A DNA stretch of 64,000 nt from the NCBI GenBank assembly GCA_030704615.1, contig CM060731.1:2790001-2854000 (forward strand). Reading direction: 5' to 3'. This DNA is from Takakia lepidozioides. Its lineage: Eukaryota > Streptophyta > Takakiopsida > Takakiales > Takakiaceae. The translations under genes and the position numbers were made by a program. The notes beneath the pieces are model-generated. The model was not told the DNA's origin. It ran no database searches and saw only the letters and a program-made list of their open reading frames with translations. This document shows positions 1 through 13,279 of the stretch, one piece after another (the first letter of the stretch is position 1; each line of letters starts with the position of its first letter).

Positions 1-3000
1 TGTCTTCTGGGGTACATCTCTCTCTCCAGATAAATTCTTCTTGTTCTCTGTAGGAGAGATTTTAGTCTTCCGGCTTGCTTACCCTGTAGAAGATGCTTCA
101 TCCAAAATCACTGGGGCTTCTCTCTTCTGTCTTGGAGTAAACTCAAAGCATTGATGCTTGACATCCAACCAACAAAGTGAGTTGGGAGAAGAAAATATGT
201 TTCTGACCTGCAGTCCTTGGTCATCACAAAAGCCTTCCAGACGAACTAAGTTCTTATGATGGAGCCTGCTTAGCAACAACACCTGAAATGAAATAAAAAC
301 TTTTAGGCTCAGCCTTTGAAGTTATCAGACTACAACATCACCACGCATCTTTTGAGCATTGGACTGACAAAAGACAGTAGTCCTTCTTCGGGGTGAAGTA
401 AGCACATTCTACACCTTCCTCAATCCAGGTGGGAGATACTATCAAGCATTGTAGACTGAAGGCAGAGAAAAGTGGAACGAGGAACTGCTGAAGAATTTAC
501 AACTGTAAGTCAACAAATTAAAACAAAATCAGGGCAACATTTCTAGTCTAATTCAGGTTGAGATCTCCCAAACCGCGGGGCCCCAGCCCTGGTGCTTGGT
601 ACCGTTGGAAAGCCCTCAATGAGGAGGGGTGCACCGACTTGGTCTCATAATTTTTGGTCCTGCGGTGTGGGAGATGTGGAATTTCAAGTACTTTTGGTCG
701 CTGGAAATTCGTGAAAAATAGCAAAGTGGGCTTTCCTGGAAAAATGACGTGGATACATAGGGGATTGCACTTGGACTTAGATGACACTGGACACTTGGGC
801 CAACGGCACAGGCTACCCTAGTGCTTTCCTGAATCAAGCTAAGTTGAGTATTGGAAGTCAGCTACATCTGACCAATGAAGACAAGACATACAATGTGATG
901 GAGAAAGAAAAATAGGATAGGTTTCTTCAGTTGGCCAATTATAGTATACCATGTCATAGTTTGTAATGATATTTGGAAGGAGCTGGGTGTATTGCATTTG
1001 TCCCATACCTCATTGCGGAACTCAGACTGATCGGCTGTACGGCCTGAAGCACGCTTTATGGCTAGAGTCTTCCCATCCTTAAATGTCCCAAAATAGACTA
1101 TGCCAAATCCTCCCGATCCAATTTCATGCGTTGGATTGAAGCCCTCTGTTGCCTTTGCTAGTTCTTCGAAGGTGTATCGCCGAACCCCTTGGGGAGCTTC
1201 CCAATGCACATTGGCATCTAATAAAATGCAAGAAATGCACTCAGTGGCCACACTTCAATGACAACAAAGAACAAAAAGAAGGTCAGCAGGGAGCAGACGG
1301 ACATGGGAATGAAGAGTGGGCCCAATTTCTTCCTCACTCCGAAAGCTCGAACAACACAAGTGTCCTTCTAAACAGGATTCCAAACCCAATAGCTCCCCTC
1401 AAATACTAGCCCAAAAGAACCAGGCAAAGAGCTCAGTTTAAAGCTCTGATTTGATGTTCAATGATCAGTCTCTCTCCTATTCTCACCTATATCTCGCACA
1501 TTGAAGACATCTCCATGAGGCACCGTTGATGTCCTCTTGCGCTTCCATTTTCTAAAGAGAACAAGCCCAACAAAGACCACAGCAATGGCTGCTCCTAGAG
1601 TAACAAACACTGAAATAACCACAGTGGAGCTCCGCTTGGATGTTGAGTAGTCTGCATACAAAGGTATACGTCACATCGTTCAAATCCAAACTCAAGGCAG
1701 AGAAAGCTGTCAAGGAAAGAAACTCCTTGATACAATAATGACTTCAAACAGTAACTTCCTGGTGTTCTACTACTACTAGTGTCTATGTCATGGGAAGGCT
1801 CTTGTTGAGCTGTTTGTAACCAGAATACAGCTCAGTGGAGTGGGAATATGCAGTCAATCAAATCATTATATTATCATTATCGTTACTGAGTATTTCTACA
1901 TTGTGCTACACTCAAACTCTAATCCCCATAACTATTAGGCCATTAGAGTACTTGGCAAGGTCTTCAGTAATGAAAGGTAGAGAACATGCATTGAACTCCT
2001 TCGAAGAGAGTTGGTGAGATAAGGCTGTAATAGAGACTGTCCACTATGGTCTCTGTAGACAAAGAAATCATTTGAAAAGCTACTGAAGATCAGCTGAGTT
2101 GTTTTAAGAGGTAGGCATACAACCTCGACTGCATGTACAGAGGGTGGAGTTGGCCTGCTTTTGGAACCTGGGACAAGATGGACATACTGTGCCTGTAAAA
2201 CATGATCAATTAGGCACCCTAGATTTCAACAACACTTGATACTGCAATGGTACCGAGCTGACAAAGAACACAAAATTGAATCCTCTGAAGCATCTATGTG
2301 ATGCCACAGGCTTGTCCCCTCACATACACACAGCCTCTCTCTTTCTTCACTGACTGTTGATGGTGACAGCAAATTTGGGAAGTGCAGTCCTAAAGGGCAT
2401 TGGCTCATCACTTGTTTTCTGTGAGCTGAGCCTTTGCTCACCATTATTTGTTTGATCTTGAAAAGCCAGACAAGCCGAATGGATATGGCATGTGTCATCC
2501 AATCTGTCGGTTTGTGCCGTGAAGCAATTGTGTTTGATGTCCCAGCGTCTGCACCCAAAATACCCATCCTTATGCTATGTGTAGGCAAGCAGCAAACAGA
2601 CCTTGTTAACGTGCAGATATGGCCTTGTCAAAGGTGAGCTTGAGGCGTACCTCTCTGAAACCAGATCTTCAAAACACACAGAAAACTGCTCATTCTTGAC
2701 ATTCCTTTTCATGGGCTTCTTCTCTGCCTCATGTGGGTGTAGTAAATGTGAAAACAGAAAGAGCTATTAAGAAATCAGAAGCCATGTATCTGCAGAAAGT
2801 ACTCATTGACCCGCATGGAGGCAGAGAGAGAGCACTTACGACTCATTTGTCTTGGAGGTTAGTATGTCCCCTGTCAGGTAGTTGCACTGAACATTTCTGT
2901 CGAAAACAACACAGCATTAATTTCTTCCAAGGGTAAAACCTCCTAAAGAGCAACAACACTCCAATGCAATCTTATGGAACACAATGCCTTGCGAATTTGC

Positions 3001-6000
3001 ATTAAGGATAATAATTTCCAGACAACTGATAGGAAGGAAAAAATGATTTTGCTTAGAGAGCCTCTACTAAGTGTGCCTTTCTCTGCATCTCACTTGTTAT
3101 GTGTTCTTGGTCACGATGGAGAAGTAGGTTAGCTATGATCGACCCTGCAAGACATACACCCTGCAGGATGTAAATCCTCCCAGAAGCAGCAGAAGTGCTT
3201 ATGGTATTACAGTTAAAAAGCCATCTTACATGTTCAGAGCTAGTTACACATGATTGAGTGCTGGCATCGACATTAGACTGGCAAGGATGATGTGGAATCC
3301 AGCAGAGACACTGTTTTCACATTAACATGGAGGTGACTTGACTATGGTAGCACCTGGGCAAGGGCAGATGTGACACTTTGTGATTGCACATGCTCTGCCA
3401 GAGCACTAAGGGACCAGAGACAAAGATAGGGAGTGTGTATGTGTTGATGATCTGGAGCCCCAACAGTTTCCATCCAAGAGAGAAAAAATGAAAGAAAGAG
3501 AATTGTTAACATCCACAGAAGGCCACAAGGCCCCATGACAACAATAAACAATGGTGCCGCATCTTCCAGAGGGCCACAGAGACTACTCACACTTCTTTTG
3601 GGGCATTGGTTGGATTGAAAGATGGAAAGGGTCCGTACAGTTGGTTTTCAGAGACATCCCTGGGCCAAACAAAGCACAAACACCTTACAACTGCTATCAT
3701 TGCCTGTATCCAATTGTTCCCTTTCCAGACACTCTCATATTGAAAAACATACAAAAAATGATGGTTGCATGGTCTTCTTCTAATAAAAGAGCCTAGCAAA
3801 CAGAGTTTTTGGAGAAGTAGATTACGAGGATTGCGGCCATGGGGAGTGGGGAGAATCCCAATCAGGACATCATGTAAGGTAATAATTGATAAAGACTCTT
3901 ACATATACTGAATCTGCCGCGATTGGAGTAACCATGGCTTGAATTTCCCATACAGATAGTTTATCTTCAACCGCCTGCATTTCAAGAAAGATGCAGTTTC
4001 ATTCATCATGTCGAATGGTGCAAGTGCTCTGTGTTCGCACCAATTGGAAGACAATGAAATTACACACAGATCGATGGTAGAGGAAAGAACCATACAGCAC
4101 AGTGAGATTGGCCATGTTCTTCCATGTGTCAGGGATGGGTCCTGTAAGGTTGTTAGAATATAAATGCCTGCTTACACCCATACAAGTACACAACACCCAC
4201 GCTCTTTTTCAGCCCCTTAAATGTTAGACAGGCAAATGCTTTGTTTGTCTGCAATCCAGAAGATATAACATAATGCCGTACCCTATACAAACATAGCCCA
4301 CAAAGACAAACATCAGGATAGGACAAGAACAGCATGGCCAAGACCAGAAAGACCAGGAAGCCAGGAAGCAATATTTTATCTTCTTTGCCATCTTCCTGGA
4401 GAAGTGATTGCAAAAATGTCCCAGCTCTGATTTCAATTCTGGCGAATTTGATGTTTGGTCATAATGAGGCACAACCAAGCAGTGCAAGTATGGCATAGCT
4501 GCCCGTTTAGTTGAGGGCGGAAACATGTCCTGAATTGTACTGAATTGAATTATGGAACTAGAGGAGGGAGAGAGGAGGCCTCCCTTGACATAACAAACAG
4601 ACGCAAGCAATGTTAAAAGGTGTGTCGATTCTCACAATGTTTGCATGCTCTTGAGATTTCCGAATTCGAAGGGGAGTCCACCCCAGAGGTTGCAGTCGTG
4701 GAGATTTCTGCACCATGCATTTCCAGATCAATAAAGCTGATGTGAATCATTCTCATAATGAGCTCTGTTTGAAAACCCAAAGAAAGCGTCGATGCAGAAG
4801 TGGCGTGTAAAATTCACGAATTGGGTACATATTCAGGAAAGTGCAGTGAGACACATGCAAAGAAGAAGAAAGAAAGGAACTATGTAACGTCCACCGAGAG
4901 ACAAGAAAGCGAGTGGGGCCTCCACAAGCAGCGCGAAAATAACTGTATTGATCAAGGGTGATTGTCTAAAGATATGCTGCTAAGCATTTCTGATCCTCGT
5001 AATGAAACACCTCTGTGCGAGATTAGCTATCTCGGAATAGACAATGGTATCTCCCACGGATCTTATGATAGAAAGGACAGAGATGTTCTTCTTTTTCGAT
5101 TTACCTCCTATCATCCCGGGCGCAAGCGGTCCTTACGCTGTACTCTCTATCCGCGGACTGTGGAAGCCCACTCTAAACCTCCAGAAAAAGGGCGATAGAG
5201 CTGTAGAGAGGTAGTTGGGCTGCAAGATTCCAACATCATGGAGGACCAAGAATGTCTCCAGATAGAACTGCAGTATAGCTGTAAGAGCGGCTGATTTCCA
5301 GGTTCGCCTGACGTGAAGTTCCATCAGCTCTCGTCTAATGCATCTGTTGCGGTCATGCTTTTGGGGCATCAGGGAAGCCACGGAGAGTCCGTGGCGCTCA
5401 AAAAGCTGAAGACCCGAGCATCCGAGGAGGTCTTGAAACCAGCTTTTTTGAGCCTGATGGAGGTTGCGAGGGCCCGGGCTGGTAGCCATTTGGGCGATAG
5501 CGCTTACAACCTTGTTAGAAAGATTGGAAGCCGGAAGTTTGAAGAGGTACACATGCAAATTCCCCATATATACCGTGTTGTACCTCTACCCCCAAGCATT
5601 CCTTGGAGGAAAGACGATTGCAGGGGTTCCAGGATGTCTCCCACCAGGGAAACACGACAGCAGGGGCCCACAACTGACAGCCATAAGTGGCGGCCGGGGT
5701 GACGACCGAGTCGAAGAGCCACTTTTCAGTTGGGGTGACGCAGGTGTACTTGTTTCCATCTAGCCTGAAGGCCTGGAGGCAGCCTTGCCCTTCTTCAATC
5801 TGTCAGTAGTGAATGGATAGCCAGACCGCAAGTATGAGTATGATTTGACCAGTGAAGGTTGCAGGGGGAGTTCTCAGCAGATGTGCCCACCAATATTGGG
5901 GTGAACCAGGGCTGCCCTCTCTCACCTACCCTATTCTACAAGGACGTTTTGGAAGGCTAGATTGCGAATTGGCTCAGCGGGGGTGCCTTTGGATGGGGGA

Positions 6001-9000
6001 CAAACACAATCGATGCTTTTCTACGCCGATAATGTTGTCCTATCGGCACAATTTCCCGTCTTCCTACAAAGGCACCCTCGCATACTAGAAGAGTTATCCA
6101 AAGACTCCGGGCTGCAAGCCAACCTCAGCGAACCAAAATCATGGTTTTCGAAGGCCTCGCTGATCGGAGATTCCTCTGCAACGAGCAAGAGATAGTCTCG
6201 CACATGGATAGGATGGCCCATATGATGTCCGGAGGGACCCCTGTCCTGTGTAATCTGCCGAGGGACAGAAAGTAATCCTAGGGAGAACGGACATATGACA
6301 AACGACCAGGAAAGAAAAAAGTTTGACATCAACGATTTACTGAGCATACAGCTCTACGCACAGCTAATCAAGCGGCCGATAGACGGAGAGAGAGAGAGTT
6401 ACAGATAGATCAGGTGAACAAGACTCGCGAGTTCTGGAGGAATTTCCGAGTCGAAGTTGTTGTGATATAAGCTCCTGTCAAAGTTCATGTTACAAGTCAA
6501 GCATTAAAATCTCAATATCCCTTGCAAACTCAAAATTCTCTTCTTTTCGTCCTCCCGACGAAATCGCAAAGAGAAAGATCCGCACGGGACTCCATTGCAT
6601 TTGAAAGACTTTATGTATAAGCTAACCCCATCCCTATAGTGTCCTTCCTTCCATAAACCTTCGCTCTGCTACATGAGCTGACCACTCTGTGCATCTATGA
6701 TATACCAAGTTACTTTGCTACAAGACGGAGATTGCATATGTGACTATCAAGAGCAGCATGAGAAAAGGATATGTGCCCAGAAGACGTACAGGTCGACCAA
6801 ATCCACCAGATCTCCAAGCTCTTTAGGCAGAGGCCCGTCCATGGAATTATTCCCCAGATATCTGCCATCCAACTTTCTCTGTTTGTTTTGACAAGTGGAT
6901 AGTGCTGAACTGAAGGACTGAACGGAGAAAGAAAAAGGAGGTTTTCTATGATTATGACTCGAGGCACATCCTCAGGACCACGACACACTTGTTCTGCAGG
7001 CGAAGAGCTTGTAGCTCTCTGATCAAAATTTGGTTATGACTCAGCTTAAACTGTCAACTTGAAACCAGAACTTTTTAACCCCCAGCGCGGGAAAACTTTT
7101 AAACCGTCGAATTCAGTCTCAGTGTCTCACTCCTTGATGAATGGTATCAAATTTTGCATGTAAATGCTCTTGCAAGAATAACCTTGGTCTGATCCTCACT
7201 GACCAATATATCTTGAACATGAAATGTGCCACCGGAGGAGGGCACCAAAGGGGCAGAGAGAGAAAAGTGGAGCTCGGTGCTTTTTCTGCTCGCAGAGTTG
7301 AAAGTGGATGATGCTTACAGATACTGGAGCTTTGAGAGCCTGGAAATGTTTGTGGGAAATGGTCCTGTCAGGTATAGGTTGTCAAGCCTCCTGCATCGAT
7401 GAAGATCAATAGAACATACTTTTAGAAAAATCCACAGTATAATTATGATCTATCTAGAAGTAGAAAACTGCTCCCCAAATCGATACACCACTGTGTTTAG
7501 GAGAGCCTGAGCAACATTATGTTATTCAAATGACGAGTGCATTTCAAAAACTGGGGTACTGAGTCCAAACAAACATCCCCACCCCCACTACTGCTGCACG
7601 CATTTAATTTCTTTTCTAGACCTGTGCTGCAATGCATGGTCTCTCTTTTTCCTGACTTTCATGAATTCTTCCATTTCATTTCAAATTTTATGGCTTAGAA
7701 CGTACACATGATCATGGAGACCTGTCTGTAGAAAATTATTTTGTGTGAGATTAGAGTGTCTTAACAAGCAGACTATGAAAGCTTTGCGAAAGAAAGCAAA
7801 TTATCCCCAGGCTTATGATCTGGTCGACTGCACACAGTCCTGGTTCAAGCCTCCATAATTTGCATCACACAATTATATCCAGTACTTAATTAGCTGCCCA
7901 GGAACACAGTGGGTGACACGGTGATCTGGTTAGAAAGACACGTACAGATCCATGAGCTTGGTCAGATTTAACACCTCCGTGGGAAATTGATTACCTCCAG
8001 GTCCGGCCAACAAACTGTACGATAAGTTCCTGTAGCAGCAAGAATCATATCGATGTATTGATCACAAGCAGCTAATAAAGCTTCTTAAGTATTTACTATT
8101 TGATGGTGCAGGAAGCACTGAAAATGTGTAGACTCTGAGGTTGAATTGGATAATTAATTAACCATGATACATGAATAATTATTTACTGTCTCTGTAGCAG
8201 TTCTGGCTCTCCCTATATCATACTGTCAATTGGTTACAGGGCTCTGAGCTGGTTGGCACGGCATGACGAAATTCTGGCTCTCCTCTTAGTCTCGAGCGGG
8301 TCTTTTTAATTGTACTAGCTTACGACCTTCCTGATGCTTATGAGCCTGCATCATTTCTATTGCAAATGTACATCAAGAAAAGGATTAAGTTCAAGGTAGA
8401 ACATAGGCGTACAGAGACTGAAGATTCGTCAGGCTGGCTATTGGAAAAAGATCACCGGTGATCTTGTTCCAGGTTCCATTTGAGTGTATGGTATTGCCAA
8501 GATCCAGATTCGTGAGTGATGTGAGCGTGCTAATAGACGAAGGTATACGTCCTTGGAGTCCTTTGTTTGTGAGATTCCTGCAAGGAACAAGCAAGCTGTC
8601 GTGAACTTGTTATATCCACATATGCAGGTCAAGCCCTAGCGTCCATGTTCAGTCAGCACGGTTAGAGTACTTCTGGCCAGTCAGTTTGACCTCTTCTGTC
8701 CAGACAGCTTTCTCGCGCACTTAAAGAGGAAGCCACCAGCCCCTATCCTGAAAAAAGCTCTCGAGCAAACTGTGGACCCGAGTCTATGATTCACATAAAT
8801 TACCTTCAAATCGGTCTCTACATGCTGTACATATTAGCGAATGATAAATTTATAATTTCATGATTGGTCAACAGATGTCTAGGGAGCAACCAGGATGTCA
8901 AAAGTAGAGTTAGCTCGGAAGAGGAGAGATCAATACAGGGTGTTGACATGGCCTCTTTCGTCACAAGTGACGCCCGTCCAATTCTGGCAAGGGTTGGATC

Positions 9001-9938
9001 CAGATACCCAAGATGGCAAGGAGTTGATAGCAGACCAGGATTTGGCCATCTCCACCAGCGCATCGCCTACTCTTCACACGATCAAAAACACATTTAGCGT
9101 TCGAATACATGGCCCCTTTTGGTAATCTACCAGACTCATCACTCCAATGTTGATCAATCACATTTCACTCGAGAAATTTTCATGAGATCTCAATCTGATG
9201 TACATAACTTTATCAAAAAATTGAGCATGTCCTTGACTTCGAAAGTGCTGTGATTCCTCTGACGTCCAACTGCACAGAAAAGCTGATCACTGAAGATAAA
9301 TTAACTAGTATGTTCAGAACAAATTTGTTAGGTCGCTTAACCTGGACTGGAAAAGAAACTTCCAGGAAACTTCCTTGAAATGAGATTTCCTTGAACCCAA
9401 ATTTTTAACGTGACAGACCATTTACACCCCCGCGGAATTAGTTGTCTAGCACTCGGAGACAGAGCGCTGGCCTAGTGCAGATGGACTTTTAGAACTCTTA
9501 AAATCTGAAGGTCCCTGGCACCTAAGAATCTCTAAGAATGAGCAGGGACCTCTAGTGTACCAAAGACGATAAAGTTGATGTCCTTGCATGGTCACAATCA
9601 TCTCGCTCGCGCGAGCGAGTTAGTTCATAATATCATCTGTCTGGCGCACCCTTTGTGAAGGCATAAACCCCCGGAGAGAGATGTAGCAAGTGTTGTATGG
9701 AACCTTAGGATATATCTAGGCTCTGAGGAGCTGATCGCTTCCATATTACGAAGAATCTTCCGGACGTGGTTCGGTAACCTGGGGCCTCGCCTGTGGCCCG
9801 TGGGTGTAGTTAAAGAGAGGGTGTGTGTTTAGTTACTTCAATTGATATCGTACCTTCAAGAGGCGTGGCAGCACCTGAAATAATCAAAGAGATGAGCAAC
9901 ATCGCCATTCCGACAATAGATCGCCATGTTCTTGGCAT
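1..9938 (-). CDS. LRR receptor-like kinase, 3' end outside the window
   Basis: A membrane receptor kinase with an extracellular leucine-rich-repeat domain. Exons read by eye: 9854-9938 (start MPRTWRSIVG, hydrophobic signal peptide), 8937-9066 (LRR N-terminal cap with SNPCQNWTGVTC), 8413-8577, 7946-8029, 7319-7390, 6790-6861, 4636-4707, 4096-4167, 3903-3974 and 3593-3659 (LRRs), 3230-3310 (Cys-rich), then 1487-1651 (transmembrane helix followed by RKWKRKR), 1009-1217 (kinase lobe with GSGGFG loop and Lys in LAIKRA) and 208-282 (LLSRLHHKNLVRLEGF). Intron phases agree where joins were checked. The ectodomain between 1652 and 3229 is unresolved; 2840-2896 is a candidate exon with a CNYLTGDIL stretch. 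The catalytic loop and activation segment lie left of base 1. The architecture resembles LRR-VIII-1 (HPCA1-like) kinases; subfamily placement is inference. Confidence 0.85.
5040..6330. mobile_element. Rearranged LINE remnant inside an LRR-kinase intron
   Basis: Two pieces of a non-LTR retrotransposon lie head to head. On the plus strand at about 5880-6200 the reading is reverse transcriptase: GVNQGCPLSPT, then GVPLDGGQTQSMLFYADN, where YADN replaces the catalytic YADD. On the minus strand at about 5040-5830 is the region downstream of the RT core, including a stretch like LFDSVVTPAATYGCQLWAP and the DRNRCIRRELM block also seen near 13.6 kb. Frames are broken, so it is not active. It lies between the LRR exons at 4636-4707 and 6790-6861. 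Confidence 0.7.
9602..9619. repeat. 18-bp perfect palindrome
   Basis: The sequence CTCGCTCGCGCGAGCGAG equals its own reverse complement. It lies in the intron between the first two exons of the LRR kinase (9067-9853), in otherwise AT-rich DNA. No function is assigned. Confidence 0.6.
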
Positions 9939-11469
9939 TGACCTGAGGCTTGGACGCAGAGTGCAAAATCATAAAATCAGCTCCACAAACCCTATTGTCG
10001 ATACACGTGCATAAGTCCAACAGTACCTGTACACTGCCTGTACATAGCAAATTTTATGTCGCAATTCATCCGAATCATAGGCCTGAAACTGATCTAGACC
10101 AACCTACAGTAAATTAAAGGCATTAAAAGAGATGCCAAGTGCTATCATACACAAGTCAATGTTCCACCGCAGACCTCAAGTGATGGAAATCAATCACCAA
10201 CTACTTCAGAAGATAAACTTGTTCAGTTCAGACTATCTAGAAAACTTAAATTGCTTTCGTGAATGTTCAGAAAACCTTGTCCATCTGGAGCCTTGGATAA
10301 CTGTGAACATTTGAACTGTACTTAAGGTTAGCCAGAATAATCTTGACTGGATTCCAAATCATCAGTCAAGTTCTCCGCCTCTTAAGTAGATGCACAGAAT
10401 TGAAGCAATGGCAGTCACTAAATAAAGATAGCTTTAAACCTACAGGTGCACGCGAGCTATGTTCAGCTTTATCATACTAGGATACTGAATCCTGCAAGTA
10501 TCAAGCTACAGAAAAATTGCACAAGACCACCAAGATGCCATGCATGCAATCCTTTCAATCGAGTAAAATTGGTACAAAATCCAATGGGTAACTCGAAATT
10601 ACATGTAGTGGGTTGCAGCTGCGCTTTCCTTAAGTACTGTAGTTGCATTTACCTTCCATGGAGGTTATCCAAGTATGCGCATCCGAACACAACAGATCAA
10701 ATGATGAAGATCTAGAGCTGTAGATTAAACCTTCCCATAACTAATTTAGCTACATGGAGGCTACATGTCGCGCTCATCTCCCTGTCCCTTATCCAGCTCT
10801 AGCCGTGTCCCCAATTCGCCTTCCGATGCCGCACACCCCACACCTTCCTCCCGCTCTGTCTTGTCCTAACTTTCTAGACTCTCTAACCCCATCTTTTTCA
10901 GTTTACCGCTTATGACATCCTTCCGACCCACTCTCTCTCTCCATGGGCTCTCAATGCATCTCAGTCTTTGGATGTCCACAGCCCCATGGATACACAGACA
11001 CGGACAGACACACTGCACACGCTCTGATCCTTTGTTTTCATCAACAGCTCCATCTATACATTCATGTGTACTACTCTGTACAATCTCATTGCAATTAGCC
11101 ACCGTACTTCAATCTCTCCACATGACCCACAAACTGGTACCATTTTCTTCTTTCTCTCTTTATAACGAGCTCCTTCTTCTCGTCCTCCTCTGAACCAGTT
11201 ATTCCAGTCCTGGGCGAGGTCCACCCAGGAAAGGACCGGAGAAAAGCTTGGAGGTCGGTAGAGAGCGTCAGACGCGGCAGCACAAGTTGACTGGCAGGGC
11301 AGCACTCTTACCGACTTTCAGTGTATCCAAATTACATTCCCTCCCACTTCATCCATTCACACGGTTTGTTGCCCAAATCATTCATCCGCTTTCTCATTGT
11401 TGCAGACATTGCCAGTTTCATCCATCCTTTACGTCGCAGGTGTCTCACTTCATCCACATGCTGGACGTT
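9939..11469. other. Upstream region of the LRR kinase, no gene recognised
   Basis: This stretch should hold the promoter and 5' leader of the minus-strand LRR kinase that starts at 9938. Short open frames near 10.9-11.3 kb on both strands overlap each other and show no recognisable domain. I see no further supported element. Confidence 0.4.
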
Positions 11470-11640
11470 GGTTGGCTCTCTTTCTAGAGAGAGAGTCAAC
11501 AGAGAAAATGTGGTCTAGGCACTGATGCGTGTGTTGTGTTGAGTGACGAGTCATGCTTACTTCCTCTTATGGTTTGCCAAAGAGCCCATCGCCATTTGAT
11601 CACCGTTTTTTATTGGCTCCTCTTTATTCTAAAGAACAGA
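11470..11640. repeat. Dispersed repeat, copy 1
   Basis: Blocks here recur in order at about 22620-22800: a GAGAGAGAGTCAAC / AAAATGTGGTC segment and a CCTCTTATG-TTTGCCAAAG segment followed by GAGCCCATC and TCACCGTTTT. The spacing is similar and the orientation is the same. This suggests a degenerate interspersed element of unknown class. Confidence 0.5.
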
Positions 11641-11724
11641 CTATGCATCAATGTCAAAAATCGTGGAGCCCCCTCTTATGCCTTAACCTCCTCTCCTTTG
11701 CTCCAAAATAGTTTATGATGTACC

Positions 11725-11890
11725 TCCTCCAAGTAACACCTCTCTCAGGTAATATCTGTGTTATTGGACAATTGAAGGAAAAAAAGGATTGGATTTTTAA
11801 ATTTATAATGGATGAAAGTGGATTCTACTATTTACAAAGAGGAGCCATATGTAGCTAGCCACTTGTTTTGTTTCACTCGTTTCCTTCCTT
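11725..11890. repeat. Dispersed repeat shared with 15.42 kb, copy 1
   Basis: Shares ordered blocks with 15419-15562: AACACCTC, a TTATTG-ACAA segment, ATAATGGATGAAAGT, CACAAAGAG-AGCCATA and CTAGCC-CTTGTT. Both copies have the same orientation. The piggyBac-like element begins about 40 bp further on. Confidence 0.5.
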
Positions 11891-11928
11891 GTAAAAATGG
11901 ACTTCATCAACCAAGTTATTCATTTGTT

Positions 11929-12760
11929 TTAACCCTTAAGTTCCCAAGCGACCTGAATCGGGTCACTTTGAATTTGCAGGGTCGACCTAATTTTTGCAGA
12001 TCTAATCTGATGGGGCCCACTCCTGAAGCTTTAATGACAAGGGATTTGTCTCGAGTATGATGCAAAAAAAAAAATTAAAAAAAAAACAAAAGCTGCGACT
12101 TACAAAATTATCTTAGATCTTTAATTTACATTTTGGGGCCTGAAATGGGCTGTTGACCGCTGACGTGGCAGGTAAACAAGCCCAAAACAGATTGCACTCC
12201 AAAGGCCATTTTTGGCAGAAAATTAGCAATTTTGGAAAAAACACTTCACTTGTGGTGTGTGAGCATTACATACACACATCCACCGTTAGCTTTTAAAAAA
12301 TTTGTAGAAAAAAAAGTACTTCATTTGGAGGCACATTTTCTCTTGTCAATTTTGAGATTTCAACCCCCATGTAATTGCATGAATAGCAAGCATAGGTGAA
12401 AAAATCAGTTGGACCTGCAATTTAGTGGGGTCATGGCCACTCCACTATTGATTTGGAAATGGTGGGTCTTGGGGCAAGCAAAATTGGATAAAGCTAGGTT
12501 TTGATTTGGTCAAACCAATTTCTTTCTCACTTTTTATTTGGGACCTGATATTTGAGGTCCGGGCCAACGCTATAATCCCATAAATTTCCATGGTGGACTT
12601 GGCTCATTTTTTGGTATGTCATGCATAAATGAGTTGGGCCCATTGCTATAAGGCTGGAATCTGTGGATGATTTTTGGTAGGTTTCTAGGGGCAATTTACT
12701 GCAGCTGGGTACCCAAAATTGGTAAAAAGTCAAAAAAGGGCTTGGGAACTTAAGGGTTAA
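11929..12760. mobile_element. Non-autonomous piggyBac-like element (MITE)
   Basis: A perfect 17-bp terminal inverted repeat, CCCTTAAGTTCCCAAGC at 11933-11949 and its reverse complement at 12740-12756, is flanked on both sides by TTAA (11929-11932 and 12757-12760). TTAA target-site duplications with termini beginning CCC are characteristic of piggyBac-superfamily transposons. The 824-bp body has no transposase-like frame, so it would depend on a transposase in trans. The superfamily rests only on the ends and target site. Confidence 0.7.
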
Positions 12761-13279
12761 AGACCACTGAGTTAGGTAGAAAATATCAGGAGTTAACTTA
12801 CAAACTATTACTGTATACCCGTGACTGTTGGGTGCCTTAGGTCATGCAAGATATTTTGACCATGCTTGCAGCCCGTCCATCCTAGACCACTGCTGAAACT
12901 TGGGGCCTACTTTTATCCGGAGCCACGCTGCACTAGTCACGTGTTTCCATTGGCGATCACTCTCGACCCTCCACCCCCACCTCTGGTTAGCAATCTGATG
13001 CTCCCCATATTGACCAGGGTAATTTTCAAGTGAATGCAATGTGTAATGTGAACCTCCGCTTGCCCTTCACTGTAGATGACAAGAACTGTGAAGACGAGTT
13101 TTTATAAGCTTGGTAGAGAAGCGATGATTTTCTAGCAACAACGCTCTTAGATAGTGGGGAATAGTTCAAAGGCATGCAACATAGGGGAATGAGACACTGC
13201 AATGCAAGGGGGCGAGACACCGAGTCACATACCAACCGAGCTTTTGATGCGAACAATATTGTGTCGACTAGTCCTGATT
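12761..13279. other. No gene recognised
   Basis: Sequence between the piggyBac-like element and the LINE fragment. Open frames here show no domain. Part of it may be the 3' region of the adjacent minus-strand LINE fragment. Confidence 0.3.
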
